A stretch of 64,000 nt of DNA from CAVUMR01 sp963742715 (lineage in GTDB: Bacteria > Actinomycetota > Actinomycetes > Mycobacteriales > Micromonosporaceae), in NCBI GenBank assembly GCA_963742715.1, contig CAVUMR010000003.1, positions 1,455,353 through 1,519,352 on the forward strand, read 5' to 3'. Under the pieces are notes generated by a model. It worked only from the letters and a program-made list of their open reading frames with translations. It ran no database searches and was not told the origin of the DNA. Position numbers and translations under genes: made by a program. This document shows, one piece after another, positions 46,561 through 55,224 of this stretch (position 1 is the stretch's first letter; the number at the start of each line of letters is the position of its first letter).

Positions 46561-47931
46561 TCAGTCGTCGGCGTGTACCGCGTCGACGGCCTTCCGCGCG
46601 GCGACCAGGATCGGATCCCAGACCGGGGCGTACGGCGGGGCATAGCCGAGATCCAGCGCGGTCATCTCCTCGACCGTCATCCGGTTCCACAGCGCGATCG
46701 CGAGCCCGTCGATCCGCTTCGCGGCCTCGGACCGCCCGACGATCTGGCCACCGAGCAGCCGCCCGGTACGCCGCTCGGCCAGCAGCTTCACCGTCATCGG
46801 TAGCGCGCCGGGGTAGTAGCCGGCCCGGTTGGTGGACTCGATCGTCGCGGTCACGAACCCGAAGCCGGCGCTTTCGGCTTCCCGCTCGGTGAGGCCGGTA
46901 CGAGCCACCTCCACGTCGCAGACCTTGGTGACCGCGGTACCGACCACGCCGGGGAAGGTGGCGTAGCCGCCGCCGAGGTTGATGCCGGCCACCCGCCCCT
47001 GCTTGTTGGCATGGGTACCGAGCGGAAGGTGTACCGGCGCGCCGGTGACCAGGTGCACGGTCTGTACACAGTCGCCGGCTGCCCAGACCCCGTCGTGTGC
47101 GGGTACCCGCATGCGCAGATCGGTGACGATCGCGTCCTTGGTACCGAGCGGAACGCCCGCGTCCTTGGCGAGTCCGGTGTTCGGGCGTACCCCCAGACCG
47201 AGCACGACCAGGTCGGCGGGGAAGGTGCCGTCGTCGGTGACCACCGCGGCGACCCGGTCGTCCGAGAGCTCGAAACCGGAGACCCGTACGCCCGTGCGCA
47301 CCTCCATGCCCATCCCGCACATGGCATCGCGGACCAGTACGCCCATGTCCGGGTCGACCGAGGTCATCGGCTGGGGCGCCTGCTCCACCACGGTCACGTC
47401 GAGGCCACGCCGGATCAGCGCCTCGGCCAGCTCGACCCCGATGTAACCGGCGCCGACGACCACCGCCTTCCGCGGCTTCCGGTCGAGTTCCGCGCGTACC
47501 GCCGCGCCGTCGTCGAGGGTCTGCACGCCGAGGATCCCGGCCCCGTCGACGCCCGGCCAGTCCGGTCGCACCGGCACCGCGCCCGCGGCGTACACCAGCT
47601 GGTCAAAGCCCATCCGGACGTCACCCGGCTCGTCCAGGCGGCGGGCGGTCACCTCGCGGCGGTCCAAATCGATCCCGACCACCTCGTGCCGCATCCGTAC
47701 GTCGATCGAGTGCTTGTCCCGGAACGTCTGCGGATCCCGCGCGACCAGCGCGTCCGGCCCCTCCACGACCTCACCGATCCAGTACGGGATGCCGCAGGCC
47801 GAGTAGGAGGTGTGGTGGCCGCGCTCGAACGCGACGATCTGCAGGTCATCCGGGCCGCGCCGCCGACGGGCCTGGGACGCCGCGGACATGCCCGCGGCGT
47901 CCCCGCCGATGACGACCAGTCGTTCGGTCAT
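46561..47931 (-). CDS. CoA-disulfide reductase-like FAD/NAD(P)-dependent oxidoreductase
   Basis: A 456-residue flavoprotein of the pyridine nucleotide-disulfide reductase family. The N-terminal FAD motif is VVIGGDAAGMSAASQA. A single redox Cys46 lies in SYSACGIPYWIGE, the mark of CoA-disulfide reductases and NADH oxidases/peroxidases. The NAD motif is VVVGAGYIGVELAEAL, and WAAGDCVQ closes the FAD site. The C-terminal dimerisation domain is complete. It probably reduces CoA disulfide, persulfide or peroxide. No ribosome binding site is obvious before the ATG. Confidence 0.88.
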   Translation of the reverse strand: MTERLVVIGGDAAGMSAASQARRRRGPDDLQIVAFERGHHTSYSACGIPYWIGEVVEGPDALVARDPQTFRDKHSIDVRMRHEVVGIDLDRREVTARRLDEPGDVRMGFDQLVYAAGAVPVRPDWPGVDGAGILGVQTLDDGAAVRAELDRKPRKAVVVGAGYIGVELAEALIRRGLDVTVVEQAPQPMTSVDPDMGVLVRDAMCGMGMEVRTGVRVSGFELSDDRVAAVVTDDGTFPADLVVLGLGVRPNTGLAKDAGVPLGTKDAIVTDLRMRVPAHDGVWAAGDCVQTVHLVTGAPVHLPLGTHANKQGRVAGINLGGGYATFPGVVGTAVTKVCDVEVARTGLTEREAESAGFGFVTATIESTNRAGYYPGALPMTVKLLAERRTGRLLGGQIVGRSEAAKRIDGLAIALWNRMTVEEMTALDLGYAPPYAPVWDPILVAARKAVDAVHADD

Positions 47932-48034
47932 CCGTACATGGTGCGCTACTTCATGGTCACCACGCTGGGATGGGCCGCGATGCCCTCGTCGAGCCGGTCG
48001 TCGCGTACCGCCCGGAGCTGGGAGGATCGGGCGT

Positions 48035-48760
48035 ATGCATGGATTCGATCCGGCCTTCGGACCCACAGCGGCGGCGCGGTACGACGACGAACCCCGGGGA
48101 GACGAGCCTGCGGCGAGCGAGTTCCTGGCCGAGGTGTGCGGAGACGGCCCGGCGCTGGAGTTCGCGATCGGAACCGGACGGATCGCGGTGCCACTCAGCG
48201 AACGCGGCGTCGACGTGACCGGCATCGAGCTGTCGCCCGACATGGTGCGTCAACTGCGGTCCAAGCCCGGCGGAGCCGGGATCGACGTGACTATCGGCGA
48301 CATGGCCTCGACGGTGGTACCAGGGAGATATTCGCTGGTCTATCTGGTGTTCAACACGATCTTCAATCTGCTCACCCAGGACGATCAGGTCCGGTGCTTC
48401 CGCAACGCTGCCCGGCACCTGACCGACGACGGTGCCTTTGTCGTCGAAGCGGCCGTCCCCAGCGCGTGGACCAGCCAGCACGAATACGTCCGACCGGAAT
48501 GGATCGGGACCGACAATGTCGGCTTCGACGTATGCCGGTACGACCCCGTCACTCAGCTCATGGAGGAGAACCACGTCCGGGTCTCGGCGTCGGGGATCGA
48601 GTTCGCACCGATCGTGTGTCGCCTGAGCTGGCCGAGTGAGCTGGATCTGATGGCTCAACTCGCTGGACTTCGCCGTGCCGAGCGGTGGGGCGGTTGGGCC
48701 AGGGAGCCGTTCACCGCCGACAGCAGGATGCACGTCAGCGTGTACCGTCGCAGCAGTTGA
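48035..48760 (+). CDS. SAM-dependent methyltransferase
   Basis: A 241-residue class I methyltransferase. SAM motif I reads ALEFAIGTGRIAVPLSERG, followed by VTGIELSPDMVRQLR; YSLVYLVFNTIFNLLTQDDQ is the motif IV region. Related proteins methylate small molecules in actinomycetes. GGGAGG lies upstream of the ATG at 48035, which decides the start over a longer reading that overlaps the flavoprotein gene. Confidence 0.87.
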   Translation: MHGFDPAFGPTAAARYDDEPRGDEPAASEFLAEVCGDGPALEFAIGTGRIAVPLSERGVDVTGIELSPDMVRQLRSKPGGAGIDVTIGDMASTVVPGRYSLVYLVFNTIFNLLTQDDQVRCFRNAARHLTDDGAFVVEAAVPSAWTSQHEYVRPEWIGTDNVGFDVCRYDPVTQLMEENHVRVSASGIEFAPIVCRLSWPSELDLMAQLAGLRRAERWGGWAREPFTADSRMHVSVYRRSS

Positions 48761-48792
48761 TCTTGCGGGTGGCTCCACCCCGCCCACGGACG

Positions 48793-48825
48793 GGGCCGGG
48801 CACCCGTCTGACGGATGCCCGGCCC
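48793..48825 (+). terminator. Hairpin downstream of the methyltransferase gene
   Basis: GGGCCGGGC (48793-48801) pairs with GCCCGGCCC (48817-48825), extended inward past one mismatch. It begins 32 bases after the stop. Confidence 0.55.
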
Positions 48826-48905
48826 ACGTGCCCTTGGTGCCCTTCCGTGGTGCTGTCGCTGCCCCGGTGGTTGAGCCGCCCGGTGAATCAAGCCTTCCGG
48901 CAGCT

Positions 48906-49001
48906 CAGCCAGCCGGTGGTTCAGACCGCTGGTGGCTCAGACTGCCGGTGGCTCAGACCGCCGGTGGCTCAGACCGCCGGTGGTTCAGACCGCCGGTGGC
49001 T
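48906..49001. repeat. Six copies of a 16-bp tandem repeat ending at a stop codon
   Basis: Units of CAGACCGCCGGTGGCT type start at 48906 (diverged), 48922, 48938, 48954, 48970 and 48986, with a broken seventh after 49001. The boundary of the last two units lies inside the stop codon of the secreted SH3/CHAP-like gene (49001-49003). The region 48761-48905 holds only the terminator hairpin. Confidence 0.92.
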
Positions 49002-49726
49002 CAGACTGCTGCCGCGAAGTACGCGACCGACCAGCCGCGGTAACCGGTGCGGTAGTTGTAGCTGGCGACGCCGACCTTGCCGCTCACCGAGCTACCGATG
49101 ATCTTGCCGGCGCCGAGGCTGACCACCACATGCCCGGTACCGGACGAATTGTGGTACCAGACGATCGCGCCGCGCGGCGGAGTGCCGGTGGTGTGCATGT
49201 ACCCGTGGCTGGTGATCCAGTCGCCACCGACCTCGGCGGTGGACCAGCCCGACGCGGCCCAGCCGTACGCCTGGGCCTGGAACCGCATGCACCAGCCCTC
49301 CTGGCCGGTGGAGCCGAGCCGGGCAAACTCGTACGAGATCGCGTTGTTGGCGCTGCGCGGGTTGGCCCGGGGCGGCGCACTGGCGTACGCGCAGTCCGGC
49401 GCGACCCGACCGTCCGAGCCGGTGTACACGTAGGTGTCCGAGACGAAGCCGCCGTTGCTCAGCATGTCCCAGATGTTCGAGGTGCCGTAGGTGCCGGTGA
49501 CCGTGGTGCCGGTCGTCTGGCAGAGGATCGTGACGGTCGCGCCGTCCGCGACACTGCTCCACGCGTCGTAGCTGGTACCGGGTGCGGCGCGCACGGTGAG
49601 GGCGGCGCCGGCGGTGTTGACGGTGCCCGTTGCCGCGTTCGCGACACCGGACGTCCCCAGAAGCACAGTCGCCACCGCGGTCGCGATGACGGTGACCCAG
49701 CGGATGGGTCGGCTCACTCTGCTCAT
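49001..49726 (-). CDS. Secreted SH3 plus CHAP/NlpC-like protein
   Basis: 241 residues. A signal peptide ends near ANAATG (residue 33), and an SH3-type domain with two Cys covers about 35-100. A C-terminal cysteine-peptidase-like domain has Cys146 in EGWCMRFQAQAYGW and His199 in GTGHVVVSLG, the spacing seen in CHAP and NlpC/P60 amidases. A cell-wall hydrolase role is likely but not proven. The ATG at 49726 has no clear ribosome binding site; a GTG three codons upstream is an alternative. Confidence 0.83.
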   Translation of the reverse strand: MSRVSRPIRWVTVIATAVATVLLGTSGVANAATGTVNTAGAALTVRAAPGTSYDAWSSVADGATVTILCQTTGTTVTGTYGTSNIWDMLSNGGFVSDTYVYTGSDGRVAPDCAYASAPPRANPRSANNAISYEFARLGSTGQEGWCMRFQAQAYGWAASGWSTAEVGGDWITSHGYMHTTGTPPRGAIVWYHNSSGTGHVVVSLGAGKIIGSSVSGKVGVASYNYRTGYRGWSVAYFAAAV

Positions 49727-49805
49727 ACCGCGCACTGTGACAGGGACCGGACACGGTTGGCAATAACTTGCCGGCAATCGGTTGTGACTGGCGAAACTTG
49801 CCGGG

Positions 49806-50630
49806 TCAGGCGACGTCGAACGCGAGCGCGGCGTAGCCCACGACCCGGCTCGGTTCGCCACCGGTGTCCGTGGAGGTACGCCGGTCCAGCAGTCGCGGTC
49901 GCAGCCCGGTACGCGCTGCCCATCCGACCAGGCCACGCAGCGCGTACACGCCGCAGGCATCGCGCGGTCCGATCCGGTCCGGGTCAAGATCGAGAACGGC
50001 GTCCACGGTACGGCGGTCGAGCCGTTGCGCGGTCGGGTGATCGTGGTAGTGGCTCAGATCGGTACTGCACAACACGACCGTGTCGGGGGTCGCCGCCGCC
50101 GCGAGCACCCGTGCGACCTCGTCCACTGTGGAGCTTCCGACCACAATCGGCACGATCGGCGGTACCGCCGGCAGCCCCTGCAGGAACGGCAGCTGTACCT
50201 CCAGCGAGTGCTCCGGCTCGTGCGGCGCGTCGTCGGCGACCGCGTCCGAGGCGTCCAGCAGCGCGTCCCGGGCGGCGGTGTCGAGCGGTACCGCGCCGAG
50301 CGGGGTGAGCCATTCGTCCATAGTGGACAACGCGCAGCCGGCGAGCCGGACGAAGTGCGCCGGGCCGAGCAGTACCACCCGCTCGAGCTCCTCGGCGTGT
50401 GTCCGGAGCCGGGCGTACACGTGTGCCGCGACCGGACCGGAGTACTGGTAGCCGGCGTGCGGCACCACGTACGCCGCGGCCAGTGGCTCGCCCGGCGGCA
50501 GCTCGACCGCGTCCACCAGCCGGTGCACGGTGGCGCGCAGCAACTCGGCGTCGCCCGGATAGAACGTGCCCGCCACTACCGGCTGCCGCCGCGATTCGCT
50601 GTCGGCCGGCCCTCCCGGTGGACCGCTCAC
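49806..50630 (-). CDS. amrB: AmmeMemoRadiSam system protein B (MEMO family)
   Basis: A 274-residue protein of the MEMO family, related to class III extradiol dioxygenases. Putative metal-site histidines lie in YVVPHAGYQYSGPVAA, EPEHSLEVQLPFLQ and DLSHYHDHP. MEMO proteins typically occur with AmrA and a radical SAM protein, and the chemistry is unknown. The GTG start overlaps the stop of the radical SAM gene by four bases, so the two are translationally coupled. Confidence 0.92.
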   Translation of the reverse strand: MSGPPGGPADSESRRQPVVAGTFYPGDAELLRATVHRLVDAVELPPGEPLAAAYVVPHAGYQYSGPVAAHVYARLRTHAEELERVVLLGPAHFVRLAGCALSTMDEWLTPLGAVPLDTAARDALLDASDAVADDAPHEPEHSLEVQLPFLQGLPAVPPIVPIVVGSSTVDEVARVLAAAATPDTVVLCSTDLSHYHDHPTAQRLDRRTVDAVLDLDPDRIGPRDACGVYALRGLVGWAARTGLRPRLLDRRTSTDTGGEPSRVVGYAALAFDVA

Positions 50631-51772
50631 CGCGCCGATCCCGCGCGCCGGTCGTGCGCACCGCTCGGCCGGCCCACCTGGTGCAGCGCCACCGGCTGCC
50701 GCCGCGATCCCCAGTCCCCGGCCGGACCGTCATACCTGCCCGGCAGGGCGGTACCGCAGGACGTGCAGTGGCCCGAGCCGTCGAGGCGGTAGTCACGCAG
50801 CACGTACCAGTCGCGCACCACCACCGCCTCACCGCAGCCGGGACAGGTGGTGGTCTGCCCGTCCGGGTCGTGCACGTTTCCGGTGTACACGTACCGCAGG
50901 CCGTGATCGAGGGCGATGCGGCGTGCGCGGCGCAGCGTCGAGGGTGGGGTCGGCGGCACGTCGCGCATCTTGAAGTCCGGGTGGAACGCGGAGAAGTGCA
51001 GCGGCACGTCCGGCCCGAGGTGTTCGATCAACCACTCGCACTGCTCGGCGAGCTCGGCGTCGGAGTCGTTGTGCCCGGGAATCAGCAGCGTGGTGATCTC
51101 GAACCAGACGTCCGTCTCGTGCCGCAGGTACTCCAGCGTCTCCAGTACCTCGCCGAGCCGGGCGAACGCGATCTTGCAGTAGAAGTCGTCGGTGAACGCC
51201 TTGAGGTCGATGTTCGCCGCGTCCATGTGCTGGTAGAACTCGGCGCGGGCGGGCGGATTCATGTAGCCGGCGCTCACCGCGACCGCCCGGATGCCACGCT
51301 CCCGGCAGGCGTCCGCGACATCCATCGCGTACTCCATGAAGATCACCGGATCGTTGTACGTGAACGCGACAGACCGGCAGTTCAGCTGCTCAGCGGCCTT
51401 CGCGAGCGCCTCCGGCGAGGCGGCCGAGGCGAGCGTGTCGATCTCGCGGGACTTCGAGATGTCCCAGTTCTGGCAGAACCGACAGCCCAGGTTGCAGCCC
51501 GCGGTACCGAACGACAGCACCGGCGTACCGGGCAGGAAGTGGTTGAGCGGCTTCTTCTCGACCGGGTCGACACAGAAGCCCGACGACCGGCCGTACGAGG
51601 CGAGCACGACCTGGTCGTCCGTGCGGCCCCGTACGAAGCACAGCCCGCGCTGCCCCTCGTGCAACTTGCAGGCGCGGGGGCATACGTCGCACTGGATCCG
51701 ACCGTCCGGCAGCTCATGCCAGTGGCTGGTCGGCACCGTGTACGGGTCGTCGAGACTGAGCTCGGCCGTCAT
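50627..51772 (-). CDS. amrS: AmmeMemoRadiSam system radical SAM enzyme
   Basis: A 381-residue radical SAM protein. The cluster-binding CxxxCxxC is Cys93, Cys97 and Cys100 (CNLGCRFC). An N-terminal group of cysteines (28, 31, 35, 45) may bind a second metal centre, and two CxxC pairs lie near the C-terminus (CPGCG, CTSCG). Reactions of the AmmeMemoRadiSam system are unknown. It is upstream of and coupled to the MEMO gene. The AmrA (AMMECR1) partner is not seen nearby. Confidence 0.93.
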   Translation of the reverse strand: MTAELSLDDPYTVPTSHWHELPDGRIQCDVCPRACKLHEGQRGLCFVRGRTDDQVVLASYGRSSGFCVDPVEKKPLNHFLPGTPVLSFGTAGCNLGCRFCQNWDISKSREIDTLASAASPEALAKAAEQLNCRSVAFTYNDPVIFMEYAMDVADACRERGIRAVAVSAGYMNPPARAEFYQHMDAANIDLKAFTDDFYCKIAFARLGEVLETLEYLRHETDVWFEITTLLIPGHNDSDAELAEQCEWLIEHLGPDVPLHFSAFHPDFKMRDVPPTPPSTLRRARRIALDHGLRYVYTGNVHDPDGQTTTCPGCGEAVVVRDWYVLRDYRLDGSGHCTSCGTALPGRYDGPAGDWGSRRQPVALHQVGRPSGAHDRRAGSAR

Positions 51773-51956
51773 GCCATCTCGCCTCCTCGCCGCCCACGCT
51801 AACCCCGGCGTTCGGAGCCGACCACCGTACGACCGAGAAGCCCCGCCGGCCGGGGGATCTCATCGCCGTCGAATTACCCGTAGCCGATCGGGTGACATCG
51901 GCGTCCAGTCCGGTGCGTTTCGCTATTCGCTGATCGACATGTCCTAATGTGCCAAG

Positions 51957-52385
51957 GTGCTGCTGACGCATGTCGATGAAAGCTTCACCGCGACGTTCTA
52001 CTGCATGGCCGCGGTACTCACTCCGGACCGCGAGGCGGTTTCCTTGACCCGGGCACTGGACCAGGTGACGGAGAAAGCGGCCAGTGCCTACGGCGTCGAC
52101 CCGTCAGCGGAACTCCACGCCCAGGAGCTGTTTCGCGGCTCCGGATGCTGGGCGCCAATGGCAGGCATGACCCGCGCGCGAATAGGTGTGTACAGTGCCG
52201 CGTTCCAGGCTCTTGCCGAGCACAACGTATCGATCGTCCTGCGCGGAATCGACGTCAAGCGTCTCCGGGCCAGGTACGCGGAGCCGGAGCCGCCGTACGC
52301 CATCACCCTCCGCCACCTGCTGGAACGTGTCCTCTGGTACCGGATCGAATCGAAGGTCGTCCACCAATGGACCTGGGAACCGTGA
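51957..52385 (+). CDS. Short DUF3800-like protein, probably truncated
   Basis: 142 residues. The N-terminus LLTHVDESFTATFYCMAAVL matches the DUF3800 opening (a strand ending in DES), and later TLRHLLERVLWYRI fits the following helices. Full DUF3800 proteins run to about 200-250 residues and end with more acidic catalytic-like residues, which are missing here. GTG at 51957 is the probable start. DUF3800 proteins are suspected nucleases and often lie in variable regions. Confidence 0.62.
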   Translation: MLLTHVDESFTATFYCMAAVLTPDREAVSLTRALDQVTEKAASAYGVDPSAELHAQELFRGSGCWAPMAGMTRARIGVYSAAFQALAEHNVSIVLRGIDVKRLRARYAEPEPPYAITLRHLLERVLWYRIESKVVHQWTWEP

Positions 52386-52403
52386 CTTCTTCGAAACGCA
52401 CGA

Positions 52404-52435
52404 GAGCCTCGCAGAACGGTGCGGCTGCGAGGCTC
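52404..52435 (+). terminator. Terminator hairpin after the DUF3800-like gene
   Basis: GAGCCTCGCAG (52404-52414) pairs perfectly with CTGCGAGGCTC (52425-52435) around a ten-base loop, starting 18 bases after the stop. Confidence 0.65.
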
Positions 52436-52571
52436 AAGGCTGTTGGAGATTAACTCCACTTCGACAGTACCAGCCGGTGGGGACCAGCCCAAGTAGATCG
52501 ACTCTCCGGTCACCGGTCGGTGGGGCGACCGGACAGCCGGGCCACTCAGGTATGGCGGGTACCCTCCCGGG

Positions 52572-53273
52572 GTGGCTACCTCGACCATCCAGGCGTTCGC
52601 CGACTCGTACGCGCTGAACCCGCTCGATCCGAAGGATCTCATCCAGACCTTCGGGGTGGTCGGCGTGATCGCGATCATCTTCGCCGAGACGGGTCTGCTC
52701 CTCGGCTTCTTCTTCCCCGGTGACTCGCTGCTGTTCCTCGCCGGAGTGGCCGCGTCCCCGGTGGCCGAACGCCTGGTCGGTACCACGTTCCCGCTGCCGG
52801 TGCTGCTGATCGCCACCCCGATCGCCGCGATCGTGGGTGCGCAGCTCGGCCATTTCCTCGGCGCCAGAGCGGGCCACGCGATGTTCGACCGGCCGAACTC
52901 CCGACTGTTCAAACGGGAGTACGTGGAGAAGGCGGAGCACTACTTCAACCGGTTCGGGCCGGCCAAGGCGGTGGTACTGGCCCGGTTCATCCCGATCGTG
53001 CGGACCTTCCTCAACCCGGTCGCCGGGATTCTGGAGATGCCGGCCCGCCGCTTCTTCGTGTGGAACCTGCTCGGCGGGCTGCTGTGGACCGAGGGTGTGC
53101 TGATCGCGGGCTACCAGCTGGCCGACTCCATCCCGGCGAGCGTGATCGACCGGTATCTGCTGCCGGTGGTGGCCCTGATCGTGCTGGTCTCGGTGTCGCC
53201 GATGCTGGTCGAGCTCTGGCGCGGCTGGCGGCAGCGGCGCCGCGACCGGCAGCCGGCACACGGCAACAGCTGA
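52572..53273 (+). CDS. DedA-family membrane protein
   Basis: A 233-residue polytopic membrane protein. The DedA hallmarks FAETGLLLGFFFPGDSLLF, FGPAKAVVLARFIPIVRTF and NPVAGILEMPARRF are intact; the arginine-rich re-entrant region is needed for function in the family. DedA proteins flip lipids such as undecaprenyl phosphate or phosphatidylethanolamine across the membrane, but the substrate here is unknown. It starts at GTG 52572 and converges on the VWA gene. Confidence 0.92.
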   Translation: MATSTIQAFADSYALNPLDPKDLIQTFGVVGVIAIIFAETGLLLGFFFPGDSLLFLAGVAASPVAERLVGTTFPLPVLLIATPIAAIVGAQLGHFLGARAGHAMFDRPNSRLFKREYVEKAEHYFNRFGPAKAVVLARFIPIVRTFLNPVAGILEMPARRFFVWNLLGGLLWTEGVLIAGYQLADSIPASVIDRYLLPVVALIVLVSVSPMLVELWRGWRQRRRDRQPAHGNS

Positions 53274-53348
53274 CTCGGCCCCCGGCGCTGGCCCGCCTGA
53301 CCGCGCGCTGAGTGGAGCCGGCCAGCGCGGAAGGACGGAAGCCGGCCG

Positions 53349-55121
53349 CTAGATCGTGCCGGCCAGGCCGTGCAGCATCGCGGTGCTGATCGCGGCCGGA
53401 TCGTCCGCGAAGTAGGCGGTACCACCGGTCGCCGCGGCGATCGTGCGCAACTCGGTCCGATCCGCGTCCGGACCCACCCCGATGACCACCAGGTGTACCG
53501 GCCGGGTCGGCTCGGCCAGTCGCTCCAGCGCGTCGAGCAACCGGTGCAGCTCCCCGTCCCGACCGAGGTGCCCGTCGGTGACCAGCGTAATCGCGTTCGA
53601 CCAGCCCGGTCGGTAGCCGGCGATCATCCACTGGTACCCGGCGAGCACGGCCTCGTACAGCCCGCTCGGGCCACCGACCGGACCGAGTTCGGCGAGCGCG
53701 CGGTCGAACCGGTTGTGCCCCGCGTCGAGTGGCGCGACCGGCAGCACCTCGGTGTACCCGCGCGTGCCGGTACCGACAGTCCATAACCCGGCGTGTGACG
53801 TACGGCTGATCAGGTCCAGGCCGCGCCGCAGTCCGGCGACGCCCACGCCCAGTCGGCTCTGCCCCGCGTACCCGGTCGGCGCGGCCATGCTGCCGGAGAT
53901 GTCGACCAGGCTCAGCAGCCGAACCGGCGCGGTGACCTCGGCCAACCCGTCCAGTACCTGCTGTACGACCGCGACCGGCGGCATCGGCACCGGCTCGGCC
54001 GGCTCTCCGGTGATTCCGTTCCCGGTGCGGAAACCGGGGCCGATCGAGCCGTCCGGGGAACGGAAACCGGCCCGCGCGAGGTCCCGCCGGGCATCGTCGT
54101 GGCCCAGCTCCGCGCGGAAGGCCAGCGCCGCGGCGTGTCGAGGACCAGGCAGGGTGGCGTACGGGAAGTCAAGTGCCGGTGCGGCCGGCTCGGTGTGTAC
54201 CGCGGCCAACGCCTGCCGGCCGTGCTCCGCGTTGTACCGCAGCACCACCTGCTCGGGCAGCGGCGCGCCGGCCAGCTCGTCCCGTACCGCCGGCCGGTCC
54301 GCGGTCGGGAAGGCGGCGAGCAGGTCGGCGGCGGTGCGGGCGGGGACGCCGATCATCCGCCGGTACACGTCGAGCACCGAACCGGAGATGCCCTGGCTGC
54401 TGCCCCCGGGGCGGAGGGCGTCCCGGGCGGCGACCAGGCCGGCAAGTGCGGCCGCGTCCTGGCGCGGATCGGTGGCGCCTAGCCGGACCGGCGGCTGACC
54501 GGTGCCGCCCAGCACGTCCGACCAGCTGATCGACTCGATCGGCCAGCCGAGCGAGCGGGCGGTCTGCTCCGGCATCGCGAGCACCACCGGGGTCATCGCG
54601 ATCGACGGCGTACCGGCGGGAATCGCCTCCCGGTCCAGCTCGCGGACCTGGTCGAGCCAGGTGCTGCTGTCCGGGATCCAGGCGTCCGGCAGGGCCGGCA
54701 GCCGGTCGTCCGGGTGCGGCGAGGAGGTCGACCCGCCGCCGGTCGCTTGGTCGGCCGCACCGCTCCCGTGGTCGCCACCGCTGCCGCCGTCGACGGCCCC
54801 GCCGAGTCGCGCGGCCAGCAGCGCCGCCAGCTCCGCCGGCGGCTTGGCCACCACGTCGACCCGGACACAGTCGCCGTGTACCTGCCGGGTCTTCGCGTTG
54901 TACCGCCGCGCCACCGTCTCGATCGCCGGTGCCAGGTCCGGCGCCACGGCGACGGTGAGTTCGGTGGTACTCCCGCAGCTCATCGCCGGTACCACCACGG
55001 ACCGCGCGGTCGCCGCGACAACCAGTACGACGCCGACCACGGCGACCGCCACCAGTGGCAGGCGCGCATCGCCCGCCCCGATCCATCGGGACGGGCTAGC
55101 CGGTCGATGCGTTCCGGGCAC
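53349..55121 (-). CDS. Solute-binding plus VWA domain protein, copy 1
   Basis: About 590 residues. An N-terminal membrane anchor (LPLVAVAVVGVVLVVAAT) leads to an extracytoplasmic solute-binding-like domain with WIPDSSTWLDQVRELDRE, then VVLAMPEQTARSLGWP. The C-terminal VWA domain carries the MIDAS motif LVDISGSMAAP with later TLVTDGHLGRDGE. Paired SBP-VWA proteins are common in actinobacteria and have no settled role. GTG 55121, just after a GGGGAGG, is the likely start although the spacing is tight. It lies 103 bases downstream of its paralogue. Confidence 0.82.
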   Translation of the reverse strand: MPGTHRPASPSRWIGAGDARLPLVAVAVVGVVLVVAATARSVVVPAMSCGSTTELTVAVAPDLAPAIETVARRYNAKTRQVHGDCVRVDVVAKPPAELAALLAARLGGAVDGGSGGDHGSGAADQATGGGSTSSPHPDDRLPALPDAWIPDSSTWLDQVRELDREAIPAGTPSIAMTPVVLAMPEQTARSLGWPIESISWSDVLGGTGQPPVRLGATDPRQDAAALAGLVAARDALRPGGSSQGISGSVLDVYRRMIGVPARTAADLLAAFPTADRPAVRDELAGAPLPEQVVLRYNAEHGRQALAAVHTEPAAPALDFPYATLPGPRHAAALAFRAELGHDDARRDLARAGFRSPDGSIGPGFRTGNGITGEPAEPVPMPPVAVVQQVLDGLAEVTAPVRLLSLVDISGSMAAPTGYAGQSRLGVGVAGLRRGLDLISRTSHAGLWTVGTGTRGYTEVLPVAPLDAGHNRFDRALAELGPVGGPSGLYEAVLAGYQWMIAGYRPGWSNAITLVTDGHLGRDGELHRLLDALERLAEPTRPVHLVVIGVGPDADRTELRTIAAATGGTAYFADDPAAISTAMLHGLAGTI

Positions 55122-55224
55122 GGCCTCCCCTGCCTCGCTCCGGACAGGGTACGGAAGGCATCCGACCAGTTCGCAGCGGCTCGGCCAGGGGTGACGCAGC
55201 AGACCGGCCCGCCGCGGCCGCGCC

